Assembly: GCA_019695305.1 (NCBI GenBank)
Contig: JAIBAG010000002.1
Span: forward strand, 62,001 to 126,000
From: a bacterium
Lineage (GTDB): Bacteria > UBA10199 > JAIBAG01
Direction: 5' to 3'
DNA: 64,000 bases
This document shows positions 16,247 to 27,200 of the stretch, piece after piece (positions within the stretch are counted from its first letter, which is position 1; every line of letters begins with the position of its first letter). Made by a program: the position numbers and the translations under genes. The notes under the pieces were generated by a model. That model was not told the origin of the DNA, searched no databases, and was given only the letters and a program-made list of their open reading frames with translations.

Positions 16247-19200
16247 TCAGTGCCGTCTTATTGTAACTCTCAGGAAAATAATAGGAACAAAACCTAAAGC
16301 AATCACTATCAAAAACCAGAGTGGAATTGCTTGAAACGTACCTATTGGTACAATACTCGCCGCACAACCACCCACAAATTTAGCTTCGGCTCTATGGCAA
16401 ACACCAGCGCTTGCATCCCCTTCAAGAACAACACTATTGTCGGTTAAATCTTCCTTACCTTCTTCAATAATTTGACCAATTGATGGTTTCCAAGTACCAC
16501 CAACAGCAATGCAATCATTTTCACTCTCTACACCGGGTACAGGTTCAAGCTTACACACCGAGGAGCAACCATCACCATTTTGATTATTACCATCATCGCA
16601 TTCTTCATTGAGTTCGGCATTAATATCACCATCACCACATTTTTCTTCACATTCAGGGATAGTATCGTCATCTGCAGGATCTTCTATAGGTGTTCCTACA
16701 CAATTGCCAGACGCACAAGAAAAAGTAGTACAGTTATCGTTTGAACCACATGCTGTTCCATCGGCCACGGGCGTTGTGATAATCCCTTCACTCGCCACAC
16801 ACGATGTTGTCACACACGTATTATCCGAAGCGGGAATTTCGATGGGAGATCCCACACATTCACTGGTGGCATTGCACGCATAGGCTTGGCATTTGTCGGG
16901 GCCTTCACAAGCCGTTCCCTGGGATGCAGGCCGTATAGAACAGGCCGACCACGAATGATCATCACGACAAATACGTTGCGTTACTTCGCACACCTCAAGC
17001 ATCGCACCTGGCAACTTACAACCTTCTATAGTTTCTGGCACATCACATTCAAATTGACAGGCGTCACACCCGTCTCCACTAATATCATTCCCATCATCGC
17101 ATTCTTCGGCCACAATATCATCAGCTGGAGTGAATTTTGATCCCAAATCTTCTTTTTCTACAATACCGTTTCCACAAACAGGTCGTGGATCACAGGCATC
17201 GCCTAAGCCATCACCATCTGTATCCTTTTGCAAATCGTTTTCAACCTTGGGGCAATTATCACATTCATCTCCCCAACCATCACTATCGGTATCAACAAAA
17301 GTTTCATCAGACTTACCATCTCCATTATCATCAAGCCCGTTGCATTTTTCTAAATCACATTTATTGGGGATCCCATCGCCATCAGCATCTTTGGTATCAT
17401 CCCCACCGGCACAAATATCGATACAATCTTTAAAACCATCGCCATCGGTATCTGGAAATCCCTCGTCCACACCGTTGTATCCATTATCATCTATGCCATT
17501 ACATATTTCTCGATCACAAAAATTGGAGATACCATCGCCATCGGCATCGCGAAAACCACCATTAGTTACAGGATCTTCGTCTACCAATCCATCCCCGTCA
17601 TTATCCTCACCATCACATTCTTCCACATCACAAACATCTCCTACATGATCTCCATCCACGTCTGCCTGGCCTAGATTTACTATTGATGGACAATTATCAC
17701 AAGCATCACCCCAATGATCACCGTCCGAATCACCGCCTGAACCTTCATCATAAATTCCATCTCCGTCATCATCCAGACCATTACAGGGATCTTCAGAAAG
17801 ACAGTTTGCATCACAACCATCACCCGAAACCAAATTGCCATCGTCACATTGTTCATGACCTATCCAAAGATGCCCATCACCACAACGAGCAATAGAACAT
17901 GATACACACGCATCCATAGGGTCTTGATTTCCATCATCGCAACCTTCATGACCACTCCATACAGCACCATCCCCGCATACAGCCTGTTTGCAGGCCACAC
18001 AGTTATCGGTTACAATTGTATTACCATCATCACATTGTTCTATATCGGCAGGATCAGTGGGACTTGCTACAGTTTGCACAACCCCATCACCACACACATT
18101 AAACTGACAGGTCGATTTGCAAAAATTATGATTATCGGTATCGCCATCATCACATTCATCTACCCAACCCGCTCTGCCATAAATACCATTAATGCGGGAA
18201 TCGCCGCAAAACTCACGTTTACAACTGGCCGAACAACCATCACCATCTAAGTTTCCTCCATCATCACACTCATCTAAAACGCCCGTTGTTCCATCAATAT
18301 TCACAACACCATCGTCGCAACGTTCTAAAATACAAGTAGAAGAACAACCATCACCATTTATATTATTGCCATCATCGCATTCATCTACCCAAGCGCTTTC
18401 ACCATAAATGCCGTTTACCACTCCATCGCCACAAAATTCCTTTTTACAAAGAGAGTCGCAACCATCATTATCGTCAAGATTACCATCATCGCATACTTCA
18501 TCAGCTTCTTTATCGCCATTGCCACAATCTTCAATAACTATCCTTAAGGCATTTGTAACATCATAGTACTCATTAGATTCAAAATTTCCCAATGCCAACA
18601 ATCGGTTTTCAGAATCTAAGATAGAACCCACTACGTAGTCACCACCACCCTGGGGATTAAAATCTTGGGATACAAGACCCCGATAAAAAGCACCCCCCTC
18701 TTTAGGAACACCTAGCGAATCAGTAGCGGCAACAAAAATATGCCCTTCCATATAGGGAGCTCCAGGTAAATATCCATCTTCCACGTATTGACTCCCCAAC
18801 ACCATAAAATTGCCGGAAGCATCAATCCAAAGATTGTTTAAAGACACATAATTATCAAAATTTGTAACAAGTATAGGGAGATTAATAAGAAGAAAGCCTG
18901 AGTGTGCAAATGAAGTATCAAGCGTTCCATCAGCACGAAGTGCACCCAAAAAAAACTTTTGATAAGTAGCCGTCTGATTATAAACGGGGTCTGGATCTGT
19001 TCCAGCTACAATCCATCGATGATCACTAGATTCTTTAAATTTAACGGTAGGCTTTACAGGATATGGAGCTTGCCATAACACGGCAGACCTAGGGACTCCA
19101 CCAATAACTGACGAACCAAAAGTAGTATCTAAGTGGCCATCTGAATTAAGTTGAAAAATAAGAACATCTCTTTCTCCGTCAAAAGTCGTCAGTAATCTTA

Positions 19201-20050
19201 TTTTTCCATTGGCTCCATCCCTCATATCTGACACCACAGCTTGAGAAGCAAGAGCAGGATAAAGCTGTGGTAAAATACTATCTAAAAACACAAACCCATC
19301 CGGCGATCCATTTAAATCGTAATCTTCTCCAAAATTTGAATCCAATCCGCCAAGAGAATTTAATTTTAATAAAATTTGTCGGGTAGGGAATACTGCCGTG
19401 CCGTTAGATTCAACCCATCCCAAATATAATTGGCCTCCACTTTCAGTAGACAAAGCTGCTGTTAATGAATGTGCATTAAGTGTTACCAAAGAGCCGCCCT
19501 GAGGAAATCGAATGGTTACTTTTTTAATATTTAACGTATCTTGGACAGTATCATAGCGCACGCGGTAAAACTGCTCGGCACCAGTAAAACCAAATACCCC
19601 TGTTATTTCAATAAAGTCAGGATTAAGAAGATTTTGTAAAAGAGGACCAGGTTCAGAACGCAGGGAAATTAGCGAATAATCGCTTATTGGAGGCACATTT
19701 AGAATTGTATCAATCTCTATTTGTCGATAAAAATTGTGCCTGTAAAAGTTTAAATCTGGGGCACCACTTTCCAAAACATGCGCCAAGTAGATAAATTCCT
19801 TTGAGTCATAAGATTGCCCCACAATCCAAGCTCCATCTAGATTGTCGGATAAAATTGAGTAATTAACACCTGCGGGATCTTGTCCAATTGGAGGCTGGTA
19901 AACAAAATCAAAGATATATTCAGCCCGGCCAGAAGTTCCAAAACTTAAATCTAAATCTCCCGATGCCGCATACGCTTGTGAGAAGCTGAAAGTGAATAAA
20001 AATATAAAGGGGATAAATAAAAGATGAAAACGATTTAAAAAATAACGCAT
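16247..20050 (-). CDS. Secreted delta-60 / Cys-rich repeat protein with GGCAAS C-terminal sorting-like tail
   Basis: A 1267-residue surface protein. A signal peptide (about 1-29, ending QAYA) is followed by about 470 residues with delta-60 repeats (GDLDLSFGTSGRAEY, GGLDSNFGEDYD, GHLDTTFGSS, GTLDTSFAHSG), probably a beta-propeller. DUF4215-type Cys repeats (CGDGVVNGIYG..DECDDGNNINGDGC) fill about 500-740, then MopE-like and thrombospondin-3-like Asp-rich repeats to about 970, then more Cys-rich segments. The last 75 residues match those of the 836-residue neighbour: GGTWKPSIG, FVGGCAAS, one membrane helix, TIRRH. The same sorting fate is inferred. It has its own sigma-28-like promoter upstream. 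Confidence 0.85.
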   Translation of the reverse strand: MRYFLNRFHLLFIPFIFLFTFSFSQAYAASGDLDLSFGTSGRAEYIFDFVYQPPIGQDPAGVNYSILSDNLDGAWIVGQSYDSKEFIYLAHVLESGAPDLNFYRHNFYRQIEIDTILNVPPISDYSLISLRSEPGPLLQNLLNPDFIEITGVFGFTGAEQFYRVRYDTVQDTLNIKKVTIRFPQGGSLVTLNAHSLTAALSTESGGQLYLGWVESNGTAVFPTRQILLKLNSLGGLDSNFGEDYDLNGSPDGFVFLDSILPQLYPALASQAVVSDMRDGANGKIRLLTTFDGERDVLIFQLNSDGHLDTTFGSSVIGGVPRSAVLWQAPYPVKPTVKFKESSDHRWIVAGTDPDPVYNQTATYQKFFLGALRADGTLDTSFAHSGFLLINLPILVTNFDNYVSLNNLWIDASGNFMVLGSQYVEDGYLPGAPYMEGHIFVAATDSLGVPKEGGAFYRGLVSQDFNPQGGGDYVVGSILDSENRLLALGNFESNEYYDVTNALRIVIEDCGNGDKEADEVCDDGNLDDNDGCDSLCKKEFCGDGVVNGIYGESAWVDECDDGNNINGDGCSSTCILERCDDGVVNIDGTTGVLDECDDGGNLDGDGCSASCKREFCGDSRINGIYGRAGWVDECDDGDTDNHNFCKSTCQFNVCGDGVVQTVASPTDPADIEQCDDGNTIVTDNCVACKQAVCGDGAVWSGHEGCDDGNQDPMDACVSCSIARCGDGHLWIGHEQCDDGNLVSGDGCDANCLSEDPCNGLDDDGDGIYDEGSGGDSDGDHWGDACDNCPSIVNLGQADVDGDHVGDVCDVEECDGEDNDGDGLVDEDPVTNGGFRDADGDGISNFCDREICNGIDDNGYNGVDEGFPDTDGDGFKDCIDICAGGDDTKDADGDGIPNKCDLEKCNGLDDNGDGKSDETFVDTDSDGWGDECDNCPKVENDLQKDTDGDGLGDACDPRPVCGNGIVEKEDLGSKFTPADDIVAEECDDGNDISGDGCDACQFECDVPETIEGCKLPGAMLEVCEVTQRICRDDHSWSACSIRPASQGTACEGPDKCQAYACNATSECVGSPIEIPASDNTCVTTSCVASEGIITTPVADGTACGSNDNCTTFSCASGNCVGTPIEDPADDDTIPECEEKCGDGDINAELNEECDDGNNQNGDGCSSVCKLEPVPGVESENDCIAVGGTWKPSIGQIIEEGKEDLTDNSVVLEGDASAGVCHRAEAKFVGGCAASIVPIGTFQAIPLWFLIVIALGFVPIIFLRVTIRRH

Positions 20051-20114
20051 AGAAAGGACCTCGTCTTAAGTGTCCTTTCCCTAATTTTTGCCCAAATACT
20101 TGTTCTTACTTTAA

Positions 20115-20142
20115 TTATCGGCAAACTAAACAATAAAGTTGC
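20115..20142 (-). promoter_or_regulatory. Sigma-28-like promoter for the 1267-residue repeat protein
   Basis: Read on the minus strand: GCAACTTT (20142-20135), 12 bases, GCCGATAA (20122-20115), the last a perfect FliA -10 match. The leader to the start at 20050 is about 58 bases. The spacer is one base longer than in most of the other copies. Confidence 0.72.
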
Positions 20143-20197
20143 GTAAAAAGAAATTAAATAAAATAAAGTAAAATCATATACTTAAATAAATTTTTAC

Positions 20198-21901
20198 TTA
20201 CGGCACTCGTGGATCACGTACTGTTTCGCGTTCTTTGCGATCCCTTTCCAGTACATCGGTTGCTGTTTCGCTTGCACGCCTTACAACATCAAGCGCTTTA
20301 CGATCCTCAATTAAACGAGAAGCAAGGCTCACCAATTCTGTTTGTACCAAAGCATCTAACGACGTGGTATTGCCTAATAAAACAGCATCCAGGGTTTTAA
20401 GCACCGCATTGGCTTCTGCATCACTCAGTAATCCGCTTTCAGGATGAAAAACTTGTTCTGCCTGACCAAGCATTTGCAATAAAAAGTCATCGGGAGTTAC
20501 AGCCAAGCTCCGGCGCAAAGCTAAATATTGGGCCGCAGATGTTTGTCCTTCGGTAGCAATATGCCGCATGCGAAATAGGTCTTCTAACGATCTAGGATAT
20601 GCACTTTCGGGACTTACTGTAAAAACAGCGGGAGGATCAACATTATCGGCCGTCCCGCCAAACTCAATTCTTCCTCGTGGCTGAGGTTCAGCATCTGCAC
20701 GCTGCGGCCTCAGCTTGGCCAATTCCCTACTCACCAAACCTCGTGCCGATTTTTTTATCTCCTCTGTTAAACCGTCTGTTGTGGCAAAATTATCGTACCA
20801 CTCTTGAAGCTCGGCCTCACTCGTACAAGCATTGAGAGCTGTTAATTCTCGTTGCATGTACTTCAAAGCCTCCATTAAGGTCGCTGCATCTGCTTTGTGA
20901 AAAACATCAAATCTTCCTTCATTCTCATTTAAAAAACTTATTAAATTAGAAAGGGCTGAGATAATATTTTGTAAAGAATGAGACGCTCCAATACTCAAGG
21001 CAAAATCAGTTAAACGAGTTCTTAAATCGTATGCATTAAAAACAAGAGGAGCGGCCAAATCAATTTTACCTTTTATCCACTGACCAATACCATGTGCCGC
21101 AGCATCTTTCATTTGCGCCATGCTGGGCTCACCCTGCATAACACGCGATTGTTCTTCTATTTCAGCAAAATCGGAATCATCCATACCAAAACTAATATCA
21201 CCCGCCCGCCATTCTGCCTCTAAGGGATCTGCACTGTAATCCAAAATCGTATAGCGGCCACTCACAGGATCTTGTTCCAGGTAATATAAAGAATAACGTT
21301 TACTCAAATCTCTCACCAAACCACCACCCGGAGTCTGTTTAAAAGACTCAGAATCACACACAATATTAAAAACGTCCTCTTTACTGATCATCCCGCTATC
21401 GGCCAAATAACCTAAAATGCTGGCAAGCTCGCTTACAAAACGCTCAAAACCATCTTGAGTTCTGTCTTCAAAACTTTCTAAATTGGCATTGGGTGTATTG
21501 GCCGGCAATAAATATACCTGCCAATTCCCATCGCGATATTCCACACCGGATACACGCGCCCCTGTGGCCGGCAAAAATCTTAACAGTGTTGCCATTTGTT
21601 TGCTTGTTAAAGGACCGGTAATATCTCGCAATAAAAGAGGAAGGGTATAAGAAGTGGATGATCTCAAGGCGCCGGGTTTAAGGGGTACAGCTGTATATAA
21701 ATAATCGGCACCAATTTGATGAAGACTGGGATTCGGGTTTAAAAAAAGCGCGTCGGCAACAGCACGAACATCATCTTCGTTTTGAGCTGCTGTTAAGGCA
21801 GATAAAGCATCCCGAGCCATATCGGCCTGAGCTTGTGGCAACGACGGAATAATGGCCCATAATTGGGAACTTAAATGTTCAGATAATTCAATGCCCGGCA
21901 T
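20198..21901 (-). CDS. Unknown 567-residue protein with the shared C-terminal module (family member 1)
   Basis: Residues 1-430 match no family I recognise; they look soluble, mixed helix and strand, with no signal peptide or membrane segment. Residues about 433-567 are the module found at the end of five other proteins encoded here: YPRSLEDLFRM, AAQYLALRRSLAV, a segment around SDAEANAVLKTLDAVL, then a charged tail (RDRKERETVRDPRVP). It begins MPGIE, similar to the next gene (MPGIT). It has its own sigma-28-like promoter at 21943-21969 and a GGGAAAG ribosome site. Its 433-residue head is proposed to be cargo or effector and the tail a targeting or docking unit; that is inference. Confidence 0.8.
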   Translation of the reverse strand: MPGIELSEHLSSQLWAIIPSLPQAQADMARDALSALTAAQNEDDVRAVADALFLNPNPSLHQIGADYLYTAVPLKPGALRSSTSYTLPLLLRDITGPLTSKQMATLLRFLPATGARVSGVEYRDGNWQVYLLPANTPNANLESFEDRTQDGFERFVSELASILGYLADSGMISKEDVFNIVCDSESFKQTPGGGLVRDLSKRYSLYYLEQDPVSGRYTILDYSADPLEAEWRAGDISFGMDDSDFAEIEEQSRVMQGEPSMAQMKDAAAHGIGQWIKGKIDLAAPLVFNAYDLRTRLTDFALSIGASHSLQNIISALSNLISFLNENEGRFDVFHKADAATLMEALKYMQRELTALNACTSEAELQEWYDNFATTDGLTEEIKKSARGLVSRELAKLRPQRADAEPQPRGRIEFGGTADNVDPPAVFTVSPESAYPRSLEDLFRMRHIATEGQTSAAQYLALRRSLAVTPDDFLLQMLGQAEQVFHPESGLLSDAEANAVLKTLDAVLLGNTTSLDALVQTELVSLASRLIEDRKALDVVRRASETATDVLERDRKERETVRDPRVP

Positions 21902-21942
21902 ACTTTCCCTATTCTAACTCCCAGCCCTGGGAGGATAGGGGA

Positions 21943-21969
21943 TTATCGGATTAGCATCAAAAAAGTTGC
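21943..21969 (-). promoter_or_regulatory. Sigma-28-like promoter for the 567-residue family member
   Basis: Read on the minus strand: GCAACTTT (21969-21962), 11 bases, TCCGATAA (21950-21943), with about 35 bases of leader to the start at 21901. It is in the 82-base gap after the alanine dehydrogenase-like gene, so the last gene of the run can be expressed on its own. Confidence 0.7.
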
Positions 21970-21983
21970 GTGATTTTATATAT

Positions 21984-24107
21984 TTATTTTCTCTCTACTA
22001 AATCTCTTTCTACCCTATCAATTTCTTCCTCGGCACGTAATAAGGCTTCAGCTTTAGCGGCAGTTACCTTTGCTTCTTCAGCAGCCCGACGACGCGCATA
22101 ATCAACAACAAGCTGCTCTAAAGCCTGAGCACGAATATCGTCAATATCGGTGGATAAAACTAAAGCCTGGTCTCTATCCAAAACAGAACCCAACACCTCA
22201 AAAACCAGCGAGGCTTCGTCCACACCTAGTTGCGTAGAACCCAAAGCATCTCTAACGGCTTTCGATAAATCGGTAACCAGCTTATAATCTACAAATGTCC
22301 CTCGAGCAGCCACATCTCTTAATAGCGCCCGGTAACGTTCGTAATCATTTGGATAGTCACCGTCTGAATAATAAACTTTGTCGTAAATATCTTTCAATCG
22401 CGATGATTCAGGGGCTGGTACGGGGGCCGGCTTTACTGTAACATCCGTATTGGCGGGCGCAGCATCAAAAAGCGCATCTACAGCTTTTGGTTTTAAACCT
22501 AAACCAGGAACTATACCCAATAAAACTCGCGCTAACTCAATGTTTGGAGCTTCTGCAGGAGTATCCCACACAAAACCACGCCAACTCATTTGCTTTTCTT
22601 TGGCATCCTCTACATTATCGGCAACAACATCCAGTAATGCAGCATTATCGGATACAGCCAAAATATACAAAGGAATCGCAAAGTCGGTTGAAAATACCGT
22701 GCGGGCATCCAAATAATCGGCCATGTTCACCGAAAGATCGTAACGGCCAGTGGCTTGTTCTAGCGCTTCATAAAGACGAATTGGATCTTCGTATAAACGC
22801 TCCAAAATTTCTTGCGCGTCTGGGTTTGCATAAAAAGCAGCCAGCACCGGTTTTAAGTCATTCCAAATAATCCCATCAAATAACGGATGACTTTGAGCCA
22901 AAGCCAGCGTACGGTCTGCAGCGCGCTGGGCATCGGGAGTTAACGAAATGGCAGGTGCGGGTGCTGGGGCATCAACAACAACAGAAGGAACAAACGGTAC
23001 CACGGGCTCACCAATAGAACTGCCTACGGCAGGATCAACCAAATTACCGTCATACACACTTAAGCCTTTTAATAAACCGGCATCGGCAGCCACGGCTTCT
23101 TGCCAACCGGCCGCTAATGCTAAACCGTACTCAAGCGTACTATTGTTAAGAGCAAGGGTTGATGTTTGCGCTACCGAACCGGGCATGTTGGCAACAGAAT
23201 AAATAATAACACCATGGGTTGTTGTATAAACGGGATCGGAATGTGTTGTGGCACGCGCCCCTTCCATAGCCCCACCTTGATCAATCGCCACATCTACCAC
23301 CACACTGCCTGGTGCCATGCGCGCAACAGCATCTTGAGTAATAAGCTGAGGCGCTTTAGCTCCATGGATATACACCGAACCAATTACCGCATCGGAAGCC
23401 GCCACAAGATCATCCAGATTAACCGAAGCATCAAGCACACGAGCAATGGGGCGATTAAAGAAATTATTAAGGTAGCGAACACGCGCAGGGCTTACATCTA
23501 AAATAGTCACATCGGCGCCCATACCCACCGCTTTTTGTGCAGCGGCCAAACCCACAGCACCACCACCTACAATGAGCACCTTGGCAGGATTGGTTCCAGG
23601 AACGCCACCCATGGCAATCCCTTTACCTCCGGCCGGAGCTGTTAAATAGTAAGCTGCTTTATCAGCCGCTAAAACACCGGCCACAATGCTCATAGGAGCC
23701 AGTAATGGCGTGCGACCATTGCCGTCTTTTACGGTTTCGTAAGCAACAGCGGTTACACCAAAACGCATGAGATCGCGAGTTAAAGCGGGGCCGCTGGCCA
23801 AATGTAAATAGGTGTATAAAAGTTTTCCACGTCCGTATTGTTCGAGATATTTTAAATCGTCACCGTAAGGCTCTTTCACCTTAATGTACATATCGGCGCC
23901 TTTAAAAACTTCTTCGGCTGTTGCCACAACGGTAGCACCCGCTTCGCGATATTCATCGTCGGTAAAACCGCTTTTTATACCCGCGCCGCTTTGCACCAAC
24001 ACCGTATTGCCTGCCGCTACATAAGCCGCTACCGCCTCCGGCGTTAAGCCCACACGACTTTCGTTATTTTTAACCTCTGTTGGTACCCCAATAGTAATCC
24101 CTGGCAT
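21984..24107 (-). CDS. Alanine dehydrogenase fused to a helical region and the shared C-terminal module (family member 2)
   Basis: Residues 1 to about 372 are a complete NAD-dependent alanine dehydrogenase (pyruvate/ammonia to L-alanine). Visible are GVPTEVKNNESRVGLTPE, the substrate Lys in VKEPYGDD, the catalytic His in YTYLHLA, GGGAVGLAAAQKA for NAD, and VDVAIDQGG followed by NMPGSVAQTSTLALNN. Key residues look intact, so activity is plausible. Residues about 390-565 are unknown and helical. Residues about 569-707 are the shared module (RLKDIYDKV, NDYERYRALLRDVAA, EASLVFEVLGSVL, E/R-rich tail). Free-standing Ald is about 370 residues, so the added 335 residues are unusual. An AGGAG site precedes ATG 24107. 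Confidence 0.88.
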   Translation of the reverse strand: MPGITIGVPTEVKNNESRVGLTPEAVAAYVAAGNTVLVQSGAGIKSGFTDDEYREAGATVVATAEEVFKGADMYIKVKEPYGDDLKYLEQYGRGKLLYTYLHLASGPALTRDLMRFGVTAVAYETVKDGNGRTPLLAPMSIVAGVLAADKAAYYLTAPAGGKGIAMGGVPGTNPAKVLIVGGGAVGLAAAQKAVGMGADVTILDVSPARVRYLNNFFNRPIARVLDASVNLDDLVAASDAVIGSVYIHGAKAPQLITQDAVARMAPGSVVVDVAIDQGGAMEGARATTHSDPVYTTTHGVIIYSVANMPGSVAQTSTLALNNSTLEYGLALAAGWQEAVAADAGLLKGLSVYDGNLVDPAVGSSIGEPVVPFVPSVVVDAPAPAPAISLTPDAQRAADRTLALAQSHPLFDGIIWNDLKPVLAAFYANPDAQEILERLYEDPIRLYEALEQATGRYDLSVNMADYLDARTVFSTDFAIPLYILAVSDNAALLDVVADNVEDAKEKQMSWRGFVWDTPAEAPNIELARVLLGIVPGLGLKPKAVDALFDAAPANTDVTVKPAPVPAPESSRLKDIYDKVYYSDGDYPNDYERYRALLRDVAARGTFVDYKLVTDLSKAVRDALGSTQLGVDEASLVFEVLGSVLDRDQALVLSTDIDDIRAQALEQLVVDYARRRAAEEAKVTAAKAEALLRAEEEIDRVERDLVERK

Positions 24108-24203
24108 AGTATCTCCTAGTTTTTTACGTTTGTTTTTGCGATTTAAATTCTGCCCAGAACTTTTCGCGCTATTAAATTACAAGCCAACTGTCAAGGCTGG
24201 CTT

Positions 24204-27200
24204 TTACTTTACTTCCAACGGTCTCCTGTCCCTCTCTTCTTCTCTAACCTCCGCGGCACGTGCTTCTTCGGCCATAAGCATCAATCTTTCCGCCGCTTTT
24301 CTTTCTTCACTGACGCGTACAGCTAAACCGGCAAGTGCCAAAAGACCCCTTTCACTCACTTTATCATGCCATTCTTTTAAATCTTGAGTATCGGCTTTTA
24401 AACCGGCATCCACAGTAGCTAAAATAAGTTTGGCTTCTGTATCTCCAACAAGAGTGGATCGCAAATAAAGCCGAACCGTATCCGCTATTGTATTCACTCT
24501 GTTTAATAAAACCTCATCGCCTCTTACTGCTAAAGCACGCCTTAAAGCCAGATAACGTTCATACTCCGGCGTATTTCTATCCACTTTCACACCCAACTCT
24601 TCATACAAATCAGCTAACGAACCGGGACCTATTTTTGCGGCTTCAACAGGGGTGGGCACTACCACTTCTCCATCTGCACCTCTTTCCACCCCGCCTCCTC
24701 CCCCTCCGGATGGGGGCGGAGAAGGTTTTTCCTCAAACGCTCTCAGGATGGCCGGTAAAATAACAGCATCCATCACATCTGCATGCCAGCGAACAGTATG
24801 CGACCCATCCACTTTTAAATCGGTCACGTGCTGATAAACTTCTCTTGCCCCATTCACCACATCATCATTTCCAGTCCAATGATCGTTGGAAGCATGAATT
24901 ACCAACACCGGCGTGGGTGACAGATGACCATCATCGGCCAAAGCATGCGAATAAAGATAAGCATCGGCTACAGTAGCGCTGGTGTTGCCTAGTTGATAAT
25001 TAACCGTAAACCCTCTAGCCATCCAGTCTTGAGGCTGGTACGGAATAAAACGCATGAAATCGATGGGAGTATCTGTGCCCGGCACAATAATACTGCGGCT
25101 GATTCTTCTAAAATAATCACGTGATACTCCCGGCGGCAAATTTTCGGGAAGTAATTTTTTGCTGTATTCACTTAAACGCAACGCAGGAGCCAATAAACAA
25201 ATGGCCTTAAACGCCTTGGGATGCAACTGTGATAAAAGCGTTAACAGCAAACCGCCGCGCGAGTAGGCATAACCCACCAAAGGCAAATCTTTTAAACGAG
25301 CATCTTGTTGAATGTAGAGCAACACACGGGATAAATCGTGAACCGTACTCCCGGCCGAATCCATGTAGCCACCCACACCCAGAGGTTTCCCCGAAAAACC
25401 GTCTCCTCGTACATCGGCCGCCACTACCGTATAACCTTCGGCCACAAAGCGATCTATTTCCTGATTATACATGGCCACTGTTTCGTAACCACCCGGCACC
25501 AGCATCACTACACCGCGCGAAAATCCTGTTGGTTGATGCACTTCGGTATAAATATTGATGGGATTCCCTTGCACATCGGGAGCACCTTCTAAATTTAAAA
25601 AACTTACACGATGCGCTTCTGTATTCATTTGAAGGGAGCGCAAAAAAGAAAAACGCATCAAATCGTCATCCACCGGTAATTCTGCAGAAGCCCAAGCCAT
25701 AAAGGGATTCCACTGTGTATAGGCTTGGTCAAAAACCTCCTGCGTGGCTTCTGCATTACCGCTCACTTCACGGTAATAATCCAAAAAACCGGCCTGTCTT
25801 TTTTCAATTTGCTGACGGTTTAAATCTCTAAAATAAATTTCATCGGCAAGCGTAGGAAAAGGATTTTGAACTTTTCTATCAAAATCAACCTCAATGGGCC
25901 TTAACTCTGCATCTACTGTATTGTCGGCCTGCGCATTTGGCGAACGCCTCATAAAAACATCGTACCAAAACGCTAATTTTTCAATCATCTCGGAAGCACT
26001 GATCTGTCCTTTATAAAAACCAAAAAGCTGGGGCATCACACGTGCCAATACTTGAGGGTCATTCAACATCATGGAGCGATTTTCTTTTATATATACAAAA
26101 TCACTTGCACCCAACGCTTTTTCCACCACCGCTTTTACTTCTTTCCATTTACCGTCCAAAAAGCCATCAAGCGTTTCAAGTCTTAAAGCATCAAGGCTTG
26201 ATGCCTCTTTCCACGAAGCTCCGTCGCTCATGAGCAATGCTCTTATTTCGTTGCGCCCGGTGGAGGTTTGAATAAGCTCGTTTAAAAGAGCAATATGAAA
26301 ACCGCTATTTTCTTGTATGCGCAAGGCGGTGCGCCACAAGGTGATACCGCGATAAAAATCGAGATCATCCAATATCCAGCCTTTTAACGCATAGGCCCTG
26401 TCCATGGTGCTTTGATCAATATTGCTGCCCGATACACTGAGCACCACACGCTGCCCCTGCATATTGCCAATAGCCCCATTCATCATAGCGGCTACGGCAC
26501 TGGCACCGGCGCCTTCAATTTGACGCGCGCGGCTTTCGCCGTTTGCGGTGTACCAGGGCTGGCTATCCATCAGCACCAAGGCTTCGGCCACTTCATCGTT
26601 GGTGACAATAGCTGCTTCGGCTCCTATTTGCATGGCCTGGTTAAATGTATACACACCCGGGTTAGGAACTGCCGTGCCATCGGCAAAATTACGGTCTTCG
26701 GCCATTTCAAATTCTTCGGGCCACACATCCAGCCGGCCTAAACTTAGCGAACGCTCAAACACAGGAGCTTTGTCGTCGTTAACACCCACTACGCGCACAT
26801 CGGGATTAATAGATGTTAAATACGTGCCGTCACCGGCTAGCTTCCCACCGCCGCCAAACGGCACCACATACACAAAAGCACCTTGTATCAGTGACGGCTC
26901 CTGCGCCAGTAATTCCATGGCATCAGTCCCTTGCCCCACACTGGTTAGAGGATGATCGTAAGTGGGAACCAGTAATGGTTTTACCTCGCTCCATTGTGGA
27001 ACGGTATCGCCAGGATACAAAATAACCGGTTGATCTTCGGCAGTGGCTCTATCAATACGAGCCTGCGTTTCATCCCAGGTGCCAGGATTGTAAGGTAAAT
27101 ATAAAATAGGTTTCCCTTTGGCATTAATAAGAGCCAGTTGTGATGCAACACCGTCAGTTGCCATGGCCTGAGCTGTTTCAAACGCTTCGGGAAAACCGTG

